DNA of 64,000 bases from the NCBI GenBank assembly GCA_035651755.1, contig DASRFA010000015.1:1-64000 (forward strand), read 5' to 3'. Source of the DNA: DASRFA01 sp035651755. GTDB lineage: Bacteria > Desulfobacterota > Binatia > UBA12015. Numbering within the stretch: position 1 is the stretch's first letter; each line of letters starts with the position of its first letter. Position numbers and translations under genes: made by a program. Positions 16,151 to 24,790 of this stretch are shown here, piece after piece. The notes beneath the pieces are model-generated. The model made no database searches and was not told the origin of the DNA. It worked only from the letters and a program-made list of their open reading frames with translations.

Positions 16151-16503
16151 CCGTCGCCGGATGCGGCTTCGCGATCGCGCTCGCGATCGCGGGCTGCAGC
16201 TCGAGCGACTGCCAGTTCGAGTTCGAGGAGGACGCCGTGACGCGCGACGGGACGCCCTGGGTGTGCAGCGCGGGGAGCGGTCGCGACCTGACGATCGCGT
16301 TCTTCGCCGACGGCACCGGCACGCTCGACGGCGTGCCGTTCACCTGGGAGAAGACGTTCTGCCGGAACGTCGACCTCGATCCGTCCGATTCGCCGGACGT
16401 GATCTCGCTGTCCGAGGTCGGTGGCAACGTCGAGGTCGGGCGCCTCACGTTCGTGCTCGGGGGCGAGACGTTCCTCTGCGGCTACGGCGTCCCGCCGACG
16501 TGA
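16126..16503 (+). CDS. Small lipoprotein, unknown
   Basis: A 125-residue protein in a frame different from the previous gene, which it overlaps by 25 bases if it starts at GTG 16126. The start gives a short hydrophobic signal ending in a good lipobox, LAIAGC, followed by SSSDC. The mature part is acidic and has four further cysteines (QFEFEED, WVCSAGSG, KTFCRNVD, TFLCGYG), so it may hold disulfides. A later start is not obvious. It is the last plus-strand gene of this patch and converges on the large ATPase gene. Confidence 0.6.
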   Translation: MDRALRILTVAGCGFAIALAIAGCSSSDCQFEFEEDAVTRDGTPWVCSAGSGRDLTIAFFADGTGTLDGVPFTWEKTFCRNVDLDPSDSPDVISLSEVGGNVEVGRLTFVLGGETFLCGYGVPPT

Positions 16504-16521
16504 CGGCGGCAAGCTTCCTCT

Positions 16522-19500
16522 TCAGCCGTCGTCGTCGTCGCCGGCCGCGCTCTGTCCGCGCGCGCGAGCGCTCGCGATCGCACGGGCGCCCGGGCGCGGA
16601 AAGTACCCGCAGCGCGTGCCGGTCCGGATGCTGTCCGCGAGGTGACGTCCGAGCGACGGGTGGAGCGCCTCGACTCGCCGGATCACCTCGCGGAGCCGCT
16701 TGGTGACCGCGACGCGCGCGCGCTCGAGGTCGGACGCGACGCGGCGATGGCGCCCGGCGAGCCCGAACGCTCCGGTCAGCTCGCTCGTGAGCGCCTCGAT
16801 CTCCGCTTGGACGCGGTCGCTCCACGCGAGGTCGTGGTACGAGCGCGCCTGGTCGAGCTCGGCTCGCAAGGCGGCGAGGCGCTCGCCGTACTCGCGCCGA
16901 GCGCGCTCGTCGAGCGTCGGGCCCGCGTCGCCGAGGTTGGAGCGCACCGTGAGGCCGCTGTCCGACGAGATGCTCGCCGCGGTTCCCGACTCGATCCTCG
17001 GCTCCGGCTCGCCGCGCGCGAGCTCGGTCGCCTCGAATTCCGTCCAGGGAGCGTCGAGCAGTCGGACGAGCTGACGCGCCCCGCGGCTGTCGCGCAGGAC
17101 GGCGGTCGCATCGTCGTACAGGATCATCCACGCCGCGACGTCGTCCGAGAGGCCGGGCTCGCGCCGGATGCCGCCCCCCTCGCGCGGAGAGACGTCCGCC
17201 GGCTCCGCGCGCACCGTCTCCGCCTCCGGCGGCGAAGGCGCGTCGGAAGGCGTTGGCGGCGCCGCGCGAGCCGCGGCGTCGGCAGCCGGCACGGCCGGAG
17301 AGCCCGATCCGATCGCCTGCAGATCCCTCTCGAGCCCCGTCATCTCGAGCGCGTACGCGGTCGCGGACGCGCGCTGCAGCAGGTCTTCCGCGTGAGCGCG
17401 CTCGGCCGGATCGCCGCGCTCGAGGAGCAGGGCCGCGAGGTCGTGCTGCGCGAGCGCGAGCCAGGGGCGGATTCCCATCCGCGTGTACGTGGCGATCGCG
17501 TCCCGGAAGTGCCGGCGGGCGTCGTCGTGCCGGCCTGCGGTGCGCGCGAGAAGCCCCATCGCGTGCGACACCGATCCGAAGTAGGCGACGCCGTTCGCGT
17601 CGATGATGCAGTGGCCCTCGCACGGCGCGAGCGCCCCGTAGATCGCATCCGCGTGCACCGCGTCGCCGAGGTACGCGCACACGTCGGCGAGGCAGTTCCC
17701 GAGGATCAGGAAGTTGTGGTCGCGCGGCAGGTCGCGAAGGCTCAGGACCGCGCGCTCGTAGTGGTGGCGCGCCTCGTCGACGCGCTGCTGCTGGCGCATG
17801 ACGACCGCGAAGACGGCCGACAGCAAAGCCGGCACGCCCGGCAGCATCTCGATGATTCCCTGCAGCATCCCCTCGATCTCGGCGAGCTTCCCCTGGAGCC
17901 GCCGCACGTTCCAGATGACGAGCGGGAAGATGCTCGCGACGCCCGGACCCGCGTCCTTCGCGGCGAGGAGCGAGTTCGCGAGCTCCTCCGCTTCCCGGAA
18001 CCGTCCCTCGAGCGCGCTCCGCATGCTGTGGATCGCGGTCACCTGCGACAGGTGGGTCGCGTCGCGCAGGCGATCCGCGATCCGGCGCAGCGCGCTGAGC
18101 TCGAGGTCCGCGCTTCCGATGTCGCCGAGCTCGATGACGTCGCACAGCCGCCAGAGCCGCGCCTGAAAGGCGCGCTCGGGGTCGCGCGCCTCGTCGACGA
18201 GCTGGACGACCTCGGTCGCGATCGCGAGGCGCATGTCGGGGCGATCGTACTCCCACCAGACCACGCGGCTGGCGATGAGCGCCTCCGCGATCACCTGCGG
18301 GTCCCCGAGCCGGCGCGCCGTGGCGAGCGCGCGATCCGCGAGCGCACGCCGCTGCTCCGCGGCGTCCGCGAAGAGGAGCGCGGTCGCGAGCCGCGACGAC
18401 AGCCGCGCCGGAAGCTCGTGGTCCTCCTGACCCCAGGTCGCCAGCGCCTCCTCGAGCAGGCCGACGAGCACGTTGTCGACGTTTCCGACCTCGCCCCACA
18501 CCCCGCGCACGCCGTAGGCGAGCGCCGCGCGCGACATGCGCTCGCGATCGCCGAGCCGGCGCGCGATGTCCGCGGCTGCGAGCAGCGTTTCCTTCGAGGC
18601 TTCGACGTCGCCGGCTCGGTTCTCCGCTTCGCCGCGCGCCAGGAGCAAATCGCAGCGCGTGGCGTCGTCCGCCGGGTGCGCGCGCTCGAGCGCGCGCAGC
18701 GCAACGTCGTACTGCTGCGCCGCCTCCTCGAAACCGAGCAGCGCGAGCGCGCGGTCGCCGGCTCGCCGCGCGTACTGGACCGCGCGCGCGTCGCCGGCGG
18801 CGAAGAAGCTGGCCGCGAGCTCCGCGAGCGGCAGGTCGCGCTCGTCGCCCGTCACCGCTTCGAGCGCCTCGCCGCACCGGCGGTGCAGCTGCCGCCGCCG
18901 CGGCGCCGGGATGTCCTCGTAGAGCGCGTCGCGCACGAGCGCGTGCACGAAGCGGTAGCGACCCGGGCGATCCGGCACGTTCTCGACCAGGTGAGCCGCG
19001 AGCGCCTCCTCCAGGATCCGCTCGAGCTCCTGCAGCCCGACTCCGGCCGCGTGCCCGAGCGCGGCTTCAGCGAACTCGCGCCCGAACCCCGATGCGGTGG
19101 TGAGCGTGTCGGCGCATTCCGCCGAGACCAGCGACATGCGGAGCGCGACCGCGGACCGGACGCCGTCCGGGAGAGGCAGCTTCGTCGCGGAGCCGGAAAC
19201 GGCCGCGTCGAGCTGGCCGGTCTCGATCAGGCTCCGCACGATCTCGGTCACGAAGAGCGGGTTGCCGCCGCTGTTGTCCTGGATCGCCGACACGAGCGAC
19301 GCCGGCGGCGGGACGCCCGCCGCGAGCTCGATGTAGCGGGTCACGTCGCGCTCCTGGAGCCGTTGCAGCGTGATCCGTTCGCAGATTCCCTCGCGCGCCA
19401 GCTCGCCGACGGTGCGCGCGAGCGGGTGCTCGCGCGTCAGCTCGCCGTCGCGGAACGTGCCGAGCACGAGCAGCGGCGCCTCCCGCATCTCGCGCGCGAG

Positions 19501-20070
19501 GAATCGCAGGAGGAGCAGCGACGGCTCGTCGGCGCCGTGGAGATCGTCGATCACGATCACGAGGGGCTGGCTGCTCGCGGCGTGGCGCAGGAGCCGGGCG
19601 ACCGCGTCGAACATGCGGAAGCGCGCCTGCTCGCCGCGAGCGGCGCGCTCCTGCGAAAGGTCCGGCAGGAACTCGCGGATCTCGGGCGTCATCCGGGCCA
19701 CGTCGGACGCCGCCGTGCCGAGATCGTCGCCGAACGTCGCGGGCTCCCGGAGGCCGGCGTAGGCGCGCAGGATCTGCACCCACGGCCAGAACGCGGGAGC
19801 GCCGGGGCCCTCGTAGCAGCGGCCGAGGAGCACCCGCATGCCGTGTCCCGGGGCGAGCGCGGCCACCTCGTGGGCCATCCGGCTCTTCCCGATGCCGGCC
19901 TCGCCGGCCACGAGGACGATCGCGCCCTGCCCCGCCGCCGCGCGCCGCAGCGTCGCGGCCGCGATGTCCATCTCGCGCTCGCGCCCGACGAACGGGCGCG
20001 CGACCGCGCGGGCGTCGCGCGATCCGCGGTCCGAGGCTTCCGGCGCGCGTGGACCGTCCGTGGAGGTCAT
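16522..20070 (-). CDS. Very large AAA ATPase with TPR-like repeats
   Basis: A 1182-residue protein starting at ATG 20068-20070. After a disordered N-terminus, PFVGREREMD begins an AAA/STAND ATPase module with Walker A GEAGIGKS (56-63) and Walker B PLVIVIDDLHGADEPSLLLL. The region from about 400 to 830 is Ala-rich helical repeats of TPR type (AEELANSLLAAKDAGPG, ARHHYERAVLSLRD, HAEDLLQRASATAYALE). A Pro/Ala linker follows. The last 200 residues contain ARREYGERLAALRAELDQAR and GRHRRVASDLERARVAVTKR, then LHPSLGRHLADSIRTGTRCGYFP, a C-terminal domain shared by a set of such ATPases that lack the LuxR DNA-binding domain. It resembles MalT-like signalling ATPases; the signal is unknown. Confidence 0.82.
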   Translation of the reverse strand: MTSTDGPRAPEASDRGSRDARAVARPFVGREREMDIAAATLRRAAAGQGAIVLVAGEAGIGKSRMAHEVAALAPGHGMRVLLGRCYEGPGAPAFWPWVQILRAYAGLREPATFGDDLGTAASDVARMTPEIREFLPDLSQERAARGEQARFRMFDAVARLLRHAASSQPLVIVIDDLHGADEPSLLLLRFLAREMREAPLLVLGTFRDGELTREHPLARTVGELAREGICERITLQRLQERDVTRYIELAAGVPPPASLVSAIQDNSGGNPLFVTEIVRSLIETGQLDAAVSGSATKLPLPDGVRSAVALRMSLVSAECADTLTTASGFGREFAEAALGHAAGVGLQELERILEEALAAHLVENVPDRPGRYRFVHALVRDALYEDIPAPRRRQLHRRCGEALEAVTGDERDLPLAELAASFFAAGDARAVQYARRAGDRALALLGFEEAAQQYDVALRALERAHPADDATRCDLLLARGEAENRAGDVEASKETLLAAADIARRLGDRERMSRAALAYGVRGVWGEVGNVDNVLVGLLEEALATWGQEDHELPARLSSRLATALLFADAAEQRRALADRALATARRLGDPQVIAEALIASRVVWWEYDRPDMRLAIATEVVQLVDEARDPERAFQARLWRLCDVIELGDIGSADLELSALRRIADRLRDATHLSQVTAIHSMRSALEGRFREAEELANSLLAAKDAGPGVASIFPLVIWNVRRLQGKLAEIEGMLQGIIEMLPGVPALLSAVFAVVMRQQQRVDEARHHYERAVLSLRDLPRDHNFLILGNCLADVCAYLGDAVHADAIYGALAPCEGHCIIDANGVAYFGSVSHAMGLLARTAGRHDDARRHFRDAIATYTRMGIRPWLALAQHDLAALLLERGDPAERAHAEDLLQRASATAYALEMTGLERDLQAIGSGSPAVPAADAAARAAPPTPSDAPSPPEAETVRAEPADVSPREGGGIRREPGLSDDVAAWMILYDDATAVLRDSRGARQLVRLLDAPWTEFEATELARGEPEPRIESGTAASISSDSGLTVRSNLGDAGPTLDERARREYGERLAALRAELDQARSYHDLAWSDRVQAEIEALTSELTGAFGLAGRHRRVASDLERARVAVTKRLREVIRRVEALHPSLGRHLADSIRTGTRCGYFPRPGARAIASARARGQSAAGDDDDG

Positions 20071-20080
20071 TCCGATACCG

Positions 20081-20101
20081 AGCGAGCCCGCTCGCTATAG
20101 A
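20081..20101 (-). promoter_or_regulatory. Inverted repeat beside a -10-like box, upstream of the ATPase gene
   Basis: AGCGAGC (20081-20087) and GCTCGCT (20090-20096) form a 7-base inverted repeat with two bases between. It directly abuts CTATAG (20096-20101), a possible -10 on the minus strand. It lies about 10 bases from the ATG at 20070. An operator is possible but no good -35 was seen. Confidence 0.3.
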
Positions 20102-20188
20102 TCACAGCCGGCTTCCGAGCCTCAAGCCCTTCGTCTCCGAGCTCGTGGGGACGCGGCGACTGGCCTCCAAGCGGTCGCCGCGGCGGCT

Positions 20189-20626
20189 CTAGGACCCGAG
20201 GGTCAGCTCGATCGGAAGGCCGTCGGGGTCGCGGAGGAAGATCGCGACCTTCCTCCCGCCGACCTCGATCAGCGTGTCAGGCAGGACCGTCCCGCCCGCC
20301 GCCGCGACCGCCTCGGCCGCGCGCTCGATGTCCGGAACGCGGATCGAGATGTGCGTGAACCCGAGGTGGCTCATGTCGCGCGCGACCGGCGCGGAGCGCG
20401 GCGACCCGAAGACGAGGAGCTCCAGGCGAAAGCCGTCGCGCTCGATGAACACGTTGTCGAGCGCCGCGCCGGACAAGCGCAGCAGGGAGTCGAGAACGGG
20501 GCCCTCGTGGTGGCCCTCGGGGTACCCGACCGAGCGTTCGAACCCGAGGGCGGTCCAGAACCGGAGCGCGCGCTCGAGGTCCGACACGCACACTCCGATG
20601 TGGGTCACACGTCCGGTCAGCGACAT
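20189..20626 (-). CDS. VOC (glyoxalase/dioxygenase) superfamily protein
   Basis: A 145-residue protein starting at ATG 20624-20626. It shows the paired beta-alpha-beta-beta-beta modules of the vicinal oxygen chelate fold: VTHIGVCVSDLERALRFWTALGF in the first half and GFTHISIRVPDIERAAEAV in the second, ending AIFLRDPDGLPIELTL. Likely metal ligands are His in THIGV, Glu in RLELLVF, His in FTHISI and Glu in PIELT. Members isomerise, open or detoxify small molecules; the substrate here cannot be told. It lies between the ATPase and hemB on the same strand with gaps of 50 to 120 bases. Confidence 0.83.
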   Translation of the reverse strand: MSLTGRVTHIGVCVSDLERALRFWTALGFERSVGYPEGHHEGPVLDSLLRLSGAALDNVFIERDGFRLELLVFGSPRSAPVARDMSHLGFTHISIRVPDIERAAEAVAAAGGTVLPDTLIEVGGRKVAIFLRDPDGLPIELTLGS

Positions 20627-20678
20627 CGCGCCACCTCCGCGCGGCCGGCCGCGCAGTGCGGCTGCGGCCGAGCTCCGT

Positions 20679-21659
20679 TCACCGCCATCGCGCCGCCGCG
20701 TCGATCGCGAAGTACGTCAAGATCAAATCAGCACCGGCTCGTCGGATCGCGAGGAGCGTCTCGTCGACGACGCGGGCCTCGTCGATCCAGCCGTTGGCCG
20801 CGGCCGCCTTGATCATCGCGTACTCGCCGCTCACCTGGTAGGCCGCGACCGGCACGCTGCAGGCGGCGCGAACCGCGGCGATGACGTCCAGGTTCGTCCC
20901 CGCCGGCTTCACCATGACCATGTCGGCGCCCTCCGCGAGGTCGAGCGCGAGCTCGCGCAGCGCCTCGCGGCCGTTCGCCGGGTCCATCTGGTAGCTGCGA
21001 CGATCGCCGAACTGCGGCGTGGACTCGGCCGCGTCCCGGAACGGGCCATAGAGGCCGGACGCGTACTTGACGGCATAGGACAGGATCGGAACGCCGGCGA
21101 AGCCGGCGTCGTCCAGGGCGCGCCGGATGGCGCCCACGCGGCCGTCCATCATGTCGGACGGCGCGACGACGTCCGCTCCCGCGCGGGCGTGCGAGACCGC
21201 CTCGCGCGCGAGGAGCTCGAGCGTGGGGTCGTTCGCGACGTCGCCGTCCTCGACCATGCCGCAGTGGCCGTGGTCGGTGTACTCGCACAGGCAGACGTCG
21301 GTGATCCGGACGAGACCCGGCACGTCGCGCGCGATCGCGCCGAGCGCCTGCTGCACGATCCCGTCGTCGCGCCAGGCGTGGCTGCCGCGGGCGTCCTTCG
21401 CCTCCGGGATCCCGAACACGATGACGGCGCGGACCCCGGCCTCGAAGGCGCGCGACGCCTCCTCGACGACGCGATCGACCGACCACTGCTTGACGCCCGG
21501 CATCGACGCGACGTCGACCGCCTTCCCCCGCCCGGGCACGACGAAGAGTGGCAGAACGAGCTGCGCGGGATCGATGCGCGTCTCGCGCACGAGCTCGCGC
21601 AGGCGCGCGGAGCCGCGGAGGCGACGCGGACGCACCGTCGGGAACGAGCCGGTCGTCAT
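20679..21659 (-). CDS. hemB: Porphobilinogen synthase (delta-aminolevulinate dehydratase)
   Basis: A 326-residue cytoplasmic enzyme condensing two 5-aminolevulinate molecules to porphobilinogen. Catalytic lysines are in ILSYAVKYASGLYGPFR and MVMVKPAGTNLD. The metal site is the zinc form CLCEYTDHGHCG, with three cysteines, rather than the Asp-rich magnesium form. The ATG (21657-21659) overlaps the stop of the cobA-hemD gene (ATGA), so it is coupled and is the last gene of the haem cluster. Confidence 0.96.
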   Translation of the reverse strand: MTTGSFPTVRPRRLRGSARLRELVRETRIDPAQLVLPLFVVPGRGKAVDVASMPGVKQWSVDRVVEEASRAFEAGVRAVIVFGIPEAKDARGSHAWRDDGIVQQALGAIARDVPGLVRITDVCLCEYTDHGHCGMVEDGDVANDPTLELLAREAVSHARAGADVVAPSDMMDGRVGAIRRALDDAGFAGVPILSYAVKYASGLYGPFRDAAESTPQFGDRRSYQMDPANGREALRELALDLAEGADMVMVKPAGTNLDVIAAVRAACSVPVAAYQVSGEYAMIKAAAANGWIDEARVVDETLLAIRRAGADLILTYFAIDAAARWR

Positions 21660-23233
21660 GCGACGTCTCCGCTGCCGGCGCTCGCCGGATTGCGAGCGGC
21701 GTCCGCCGCGTCCGCGAAATGGCGCTCGATCGCGGTCGCGAGCGCCGGCACCGTGTAGCTCTCGGCGACGATCGCGACGGAGAGACCCGCTTCCCGCGCC
21801 GTGTCCGCCGTGACCGGGCCGATGCAGGCGACCGCGACGCGCGCGAGGTCGAGCCGCTGGTGCGAGGGATCGACCTCAGCGAGCAGCGCGAGGAAGCCGC
21901 GCACCGTGCTCGAGCTCGTGAACGCGACCGCGTCGACCGGCCCGGCCGCGAGCGCGTCGTGCAGGATCGCGGCGCTCTCCGGCGGGCGGACGCTCCGGTA
22001 CGTGACGACCTCCTCGACCTCCGCGCCCAGTCGCTCGAGCTCGCGCGGCAGGATCTCGCGGGCGCCCGCCGCGCGCGGCAGGAGGACGCGCGCGCCCGCG
22101 AGCGACTCGGCGGACAGGGCGGCGATCAATCCTTCCGCGCGGAAGTCGTCGGGCACGACGGCGCTCCGGAGGTGCAGGCGGGAGAGCGACCGCGCCGTCT
22201 CCGGACCGATCGCCGCGATGCGCGCCCGATGCAGCGCGCGGACGTCCACGCCGCGCTCGTCGAGGCGATCGAAGAAGCGGTCGACGCCGTTCACGCTCGT
22301 GAAGAGGACCCAGTCGTAGCCATCCAGGCGGTCGATCGCGCGGTCGAGCGCGTCGTACGAATCGGGCGGCGCGATCTCGATCGCGGGGCACTCGACGACT
22401 TCGGCGCCGCGCTCGGCGAGGAGCGCGGCGAAGCGGCTCGCCTGGGCGCGCGCGCGCGTCACCACGATGCGGCGGCCGAAGAGCGGCCGGCGCGCGAACC
22501 AGTCGAGGCGGTCGTGCAGGCGGACCGTCGGTCCGAGGACGATCGTCACGGGCGGCCGGAGGCCGGCGCTCTCGACGCTGCGGGCGAGATCGCTCGCCGC
22601 CGCGGTGACGACCTGCTGCCGAGGCGTACCGCCCCAGCGCACGGCGGCGCCCGGCGTGTCCGGCGGCAGGCCCGCCGCGAGAAGGCCCTCCAGGTTGGGC
22701 CGGATCTGGGTCACGCCCATCATCAGCACGATCGTGTTGCCGGCGGTCGCGATGCGGTCCCAGCGCACGCGGCTCTCGTGCTCCGCCTCGTGCCCGGTCA
22801 CGACCGTCACGCCCGAGACCCAGTCGCGATGCGTGACCGGGATCCCCGCGAACGCGGGCACGGCGAGCGCCGCCGTGACGCCCGGGACGACCTCGAACGG
22901 CACTCCGGCGGCGACGAGCGCCTCCGCCTCCTCCCCGCCGCGCCCGAACACCATCGGATCTCCGCCCTTCAGGCGGACCACGGTCTGCCCCGCGCGGGCG
23001 CGCTCGACGAGCAGGCGGTTGATCTCGTCCTGCTCGAGGAGGCGAGGGCCGCGCCCGTGCTTCCCCGCGAAGACGCGCTCGGCGCGCGCAGGCGCGTGGC
23101 GCAGGAGCTCGGGGTTCGCGAGGTAGTCGTAGACGACGACGTCGGCGCGCCCGAGGCAGTCCCGCCCGCGGAGCGTGAGGCACCCGGGGTCGCCGGGACC
23201 GGCGCCGACGAGGTACACCGTCCCGCTAGCCAC
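21656..23233 (-). CDS. cobA-hemD: Fused uroporphyrinogen-III C-methyltransferase and uroporphyrinogen-III synthase
   Basis: A 525-residue two-domain enzyme. I use GTG 23231-23233, directly before the conserved start GTVYLVGAGPGDPGCLT. Residues 1 to about 245 are a SAM-dependent methyltransferase of the CobA/SUMT type: VVVYDYLANPELL, VRLKGGDPMVFGRGGEEAEA, PGVTAALAVPAFAGIPVTHR. Residues from about 255 to 505 are uroporphyrinogen-III synthase (HemD): RRIVVTRARAQASRFAALL, WVLFTSVNGVDRFFDRL, AIGPETA and DAVAFTSSSTVRGFLALL. It thus closes the tetrapyrrole ring and diverts part of the product to precorrin-2 for sirohaem or cobalamin. It is coupled to hemB. Confidence 0.94.
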   Translation of the reverse strand: MASGTVYLVGAGPGDPGCLTLRGRDCLGRADVVVYDYLANPELLRHAPARAERVFAGKHGRGPRLLEQDEINRLLVERARAGQTVVRLKGGDPMVFGRGGEEAEALVAAGVPFEVVPGVTAALAVPAFAGIPVTHRDWVSGVTVVTGHEAEHESRVRWDRIATAGNTIVLMMGVTQIRPNLEGLLAAGLPPDTPGAAVRWGGTPRQQVVTAAASDLARSVESAGLRPPVTIVLGPTVRLHDRLDWFARRPLFGRRIVVTRARAQASRFAALLAERGAEVVECPAIEIAPPDSYDALDRAIDRLDGYDWVLFTSVNGVDRFFDRLDERGVDVRALHRARIAAIGPETARSLSRLHLRSAVVPDDFRAEGLIAALSAESLAGARVLLPRAAGAREILPRELERLGAEVEEVVTYRSVRPPESAAILHDALAAGPVDAVAFTSSSTVRGFLALLAEVDPSHQRLDLARVAVACIGPVTADTAREAGLSVAIVAESYTVPALATAIERHFADAADAARNPASAGSGDVA

Positions 23234-23319
23234 GCGGCGAGACCTACCGCCGGCCCCCTGCCGTCGCAACCGCACGGCCGGGCGGCGCGCGCGCGAGCCG
23301 CAACGCGCGACGCGTGCGA

Positions 23320-23347
23320 TTGCCGGGCGCCACGCGGCCGCTATGCT
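23320..23347 (+). promoter_or_regulatory. Possible promoter giving a nearly leaderless transcript
   Basis: TTGCCG (23320-23325), 16 bases, then TATGCT (23342-23347). The start point would fall near 23354, only a few bases from the ATG at 23356. It faces away from the cobA-hemD gene. The boxes are partial matches. Confidence 0.35.
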
Positions 23348-23355
23348 GCGCGCCG

Positions 23356-23772
23356 ATGCTTCGCCCGCCCGCGATCGCGGCGCTCGTGATCCTCGCATTG
23401 GCGCGGCTCTCGGCAGCGGCGCCGACCCCGCGGCCGGGCGCGAGCGCCGGCCCCGAGCCGCCCGCGCTCGTGCTCGGCCGGGCAATCGAGATCCGCGGCG
23501 AGGTCGTCGACCTCGAAGGCTATCTCCGGGACGGCCGCCGCGGCGAGGCGCACCGCGCCGCGGCGCTCGCGAGCATCGCGCGCGGCGGCAGCCTCGCGAT
23601 CGTGGAGGACGACACCGGAACGCTCTACCCGCTCGCCGGGGACACGCCCGCGAGCGACCCGAGCGCGGCCGTGCGCGACTTCGTCGCGCAGCACGTCGCG
23701 GTCACGGGGCGCGTCTACGAGCGCGCCCGCGGCCGGGTGCTCGTCGTCGAGCGCGTGCAGCGGCTCGATTGA
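23356..23772 (+). CDS. Small exported protein between haem genes, unknown
   Basis: A 138-residue protein on the plus strand, lying between the minus-strand genes cobA-hemD and hemC. From ATG 23356 it has a signal peptide (RPPAIAALVILALARLSAAA) and a mature part with VLGRAIEIRGEVVDLEGYL, GGSLAIVEDDTGTLYPLAGD and HVAVTGRVYERARGRVLVV. This strand-rich pattern looks like a small OB-fold-type barrel found in exported proteins. The function is unknown. Its position breaks the haem operon into two transcription units. Confidence 0.66.
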   Translation: MLRPPAIAALVILALARLSAAAPTPRPGASAGPEPPALVLGRAIEIRGEVVDLEGYLRDGRRGEAHRAAALASIARGGSLAIVEDDTGTLYPLAGDTPASDPSAAVRDFVAQHVAVTGRVYERARGRVLVVERVQRLD

Positions 23773-23806
23773 CGAATGATGCGGCCGCGCGCGCCGGCGC
23801 ACGCGC

Positions 23807-24790
23807 TCAGAGCGAGCCGATCTCGCGCACGACCCGCGCGAGGATGTCGCGACCGCCGCGCGCCGCGACCCGCTCCGCGAGCTCCGTCCCGAGCGCGGCC
23901 GCGCGCCCCGGCGCTCCCGCGACGCGCTCGCGCACGACCTCGGCGCCGTCGAGGCTCGCCACGAGCCCGTCGACGAGCAGCTCGCCCTGCGCGCCGGCAC
24001 GCGCGTACGCCGCGACCGGCACCTGACAGCTCGCGCCGAGCGCCCGCAGGAATGCGCGCTCGGCCTCGCACGCGCTCGCCGTGGCGGGGTCGTCGAGGGC
24101 CGCGACGGCAGCCGCGACGCCGGCGTCGCCGGCGCGGACCTCGAGCGCGAGCGCGCCCTGCCCGGGCGCCGGGAGGAACGATCCGGGATCGAGAGGCGCC
24201 GCGTCGACCGCGACCCCGAGCCGCGCGAGGCCGGCCGCCGCCAGGACGATCGCGTCGGCGGCGCCGGCGCGGAGCTTCGCGAGCCGCGTGTCGACGTTGC
24301 CGCGCATCCCCGGCACGTCCAGGTCCGCGCGGATCGCCCGCAGCTGCGCGCGCCGCCGCAGGCTCCCGGTCGCGACGCGGGCGTTCGCCGGAAGCGCGCG
24401 CAGGACCGCGAGGCCACCGGCGGCCGCCTCGCCACCGGCGTCCGGCGCGCGCGCGACGATCACGTCCCGCACGTCGGCGCGCTCGGGAACGGCCGCGATC
24501 GCGAAGCCGCGGGCGAGGTCCGCCGGAACGTCCTTCAGCGAGTGCACCGCGACGTCGATGGCACCCGCCGCGAGCGCCTCCTCGATCTCCTTCAGGAACA
24601 AGCCCTTGCCGCCCACCTTCGCGAGCGACACGTTCGCGAGCTTGTCGCCCGTCGTCCGGATGACGACGAGCTCGACGGCGTGGCCGAGTGCCTCGAGCCG
24701 GCGCGCGATCTGGCCGCTCTGCGCGAGCGCGAGCGCACTGCCGCGCGTGCCGAGCCGGAGCGGCTGCGCCCCCGCTTCAGCCTTCGCCAT
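23807..24790 (-). CDS. hemC: Hydroxymethylbilane synthase (porphobilinogen deaminase)
   Basis: A 327-residue enzyme joining four porphobilinogens into hydroxymethylbilane. It has the early substrate-site motif RLGTRGSALALAQ, VHSLKDVP with the catalytic Asp (about D87), ATGSLRRRAQL, GNVDTRLAKLR, LPAPGQGALALEVR, and the dipyrromethane-binding Cys in GASCQVPVAAY (about C255). The ATG at 24788-24790 lies inside the end of hemA (14-base overlap), so the two are probably coupled. Confidence 0.95.
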   Translation of the reverse strand: MAKAEAGAQPLRLGTRGSALALAQSGQIARRLEALGHAVELVVIRTTGDKLANVSLAKVGGKGLFLKEIEEALAAGAIDVAVHSLKDVPADLARGFAIAAVPERADVRDVIVARAPDAGGEAAAGGLAVLRALPANARVATGSLRRRAQLRAIRADLDVPGMRGNVDTRLAKLRAGAADAIVLAAAGLARLGVAVDAAPLDPGSFLPAPGQGALALEVRAGDAGVAAAVAALDDPATASACEAERAFLRALGASCQVPVAAYARAGAQGELLVDGLVASLDGAEVVRERVAGAPGRAAALGTELAERVAARGGRDILARVVREIGSL

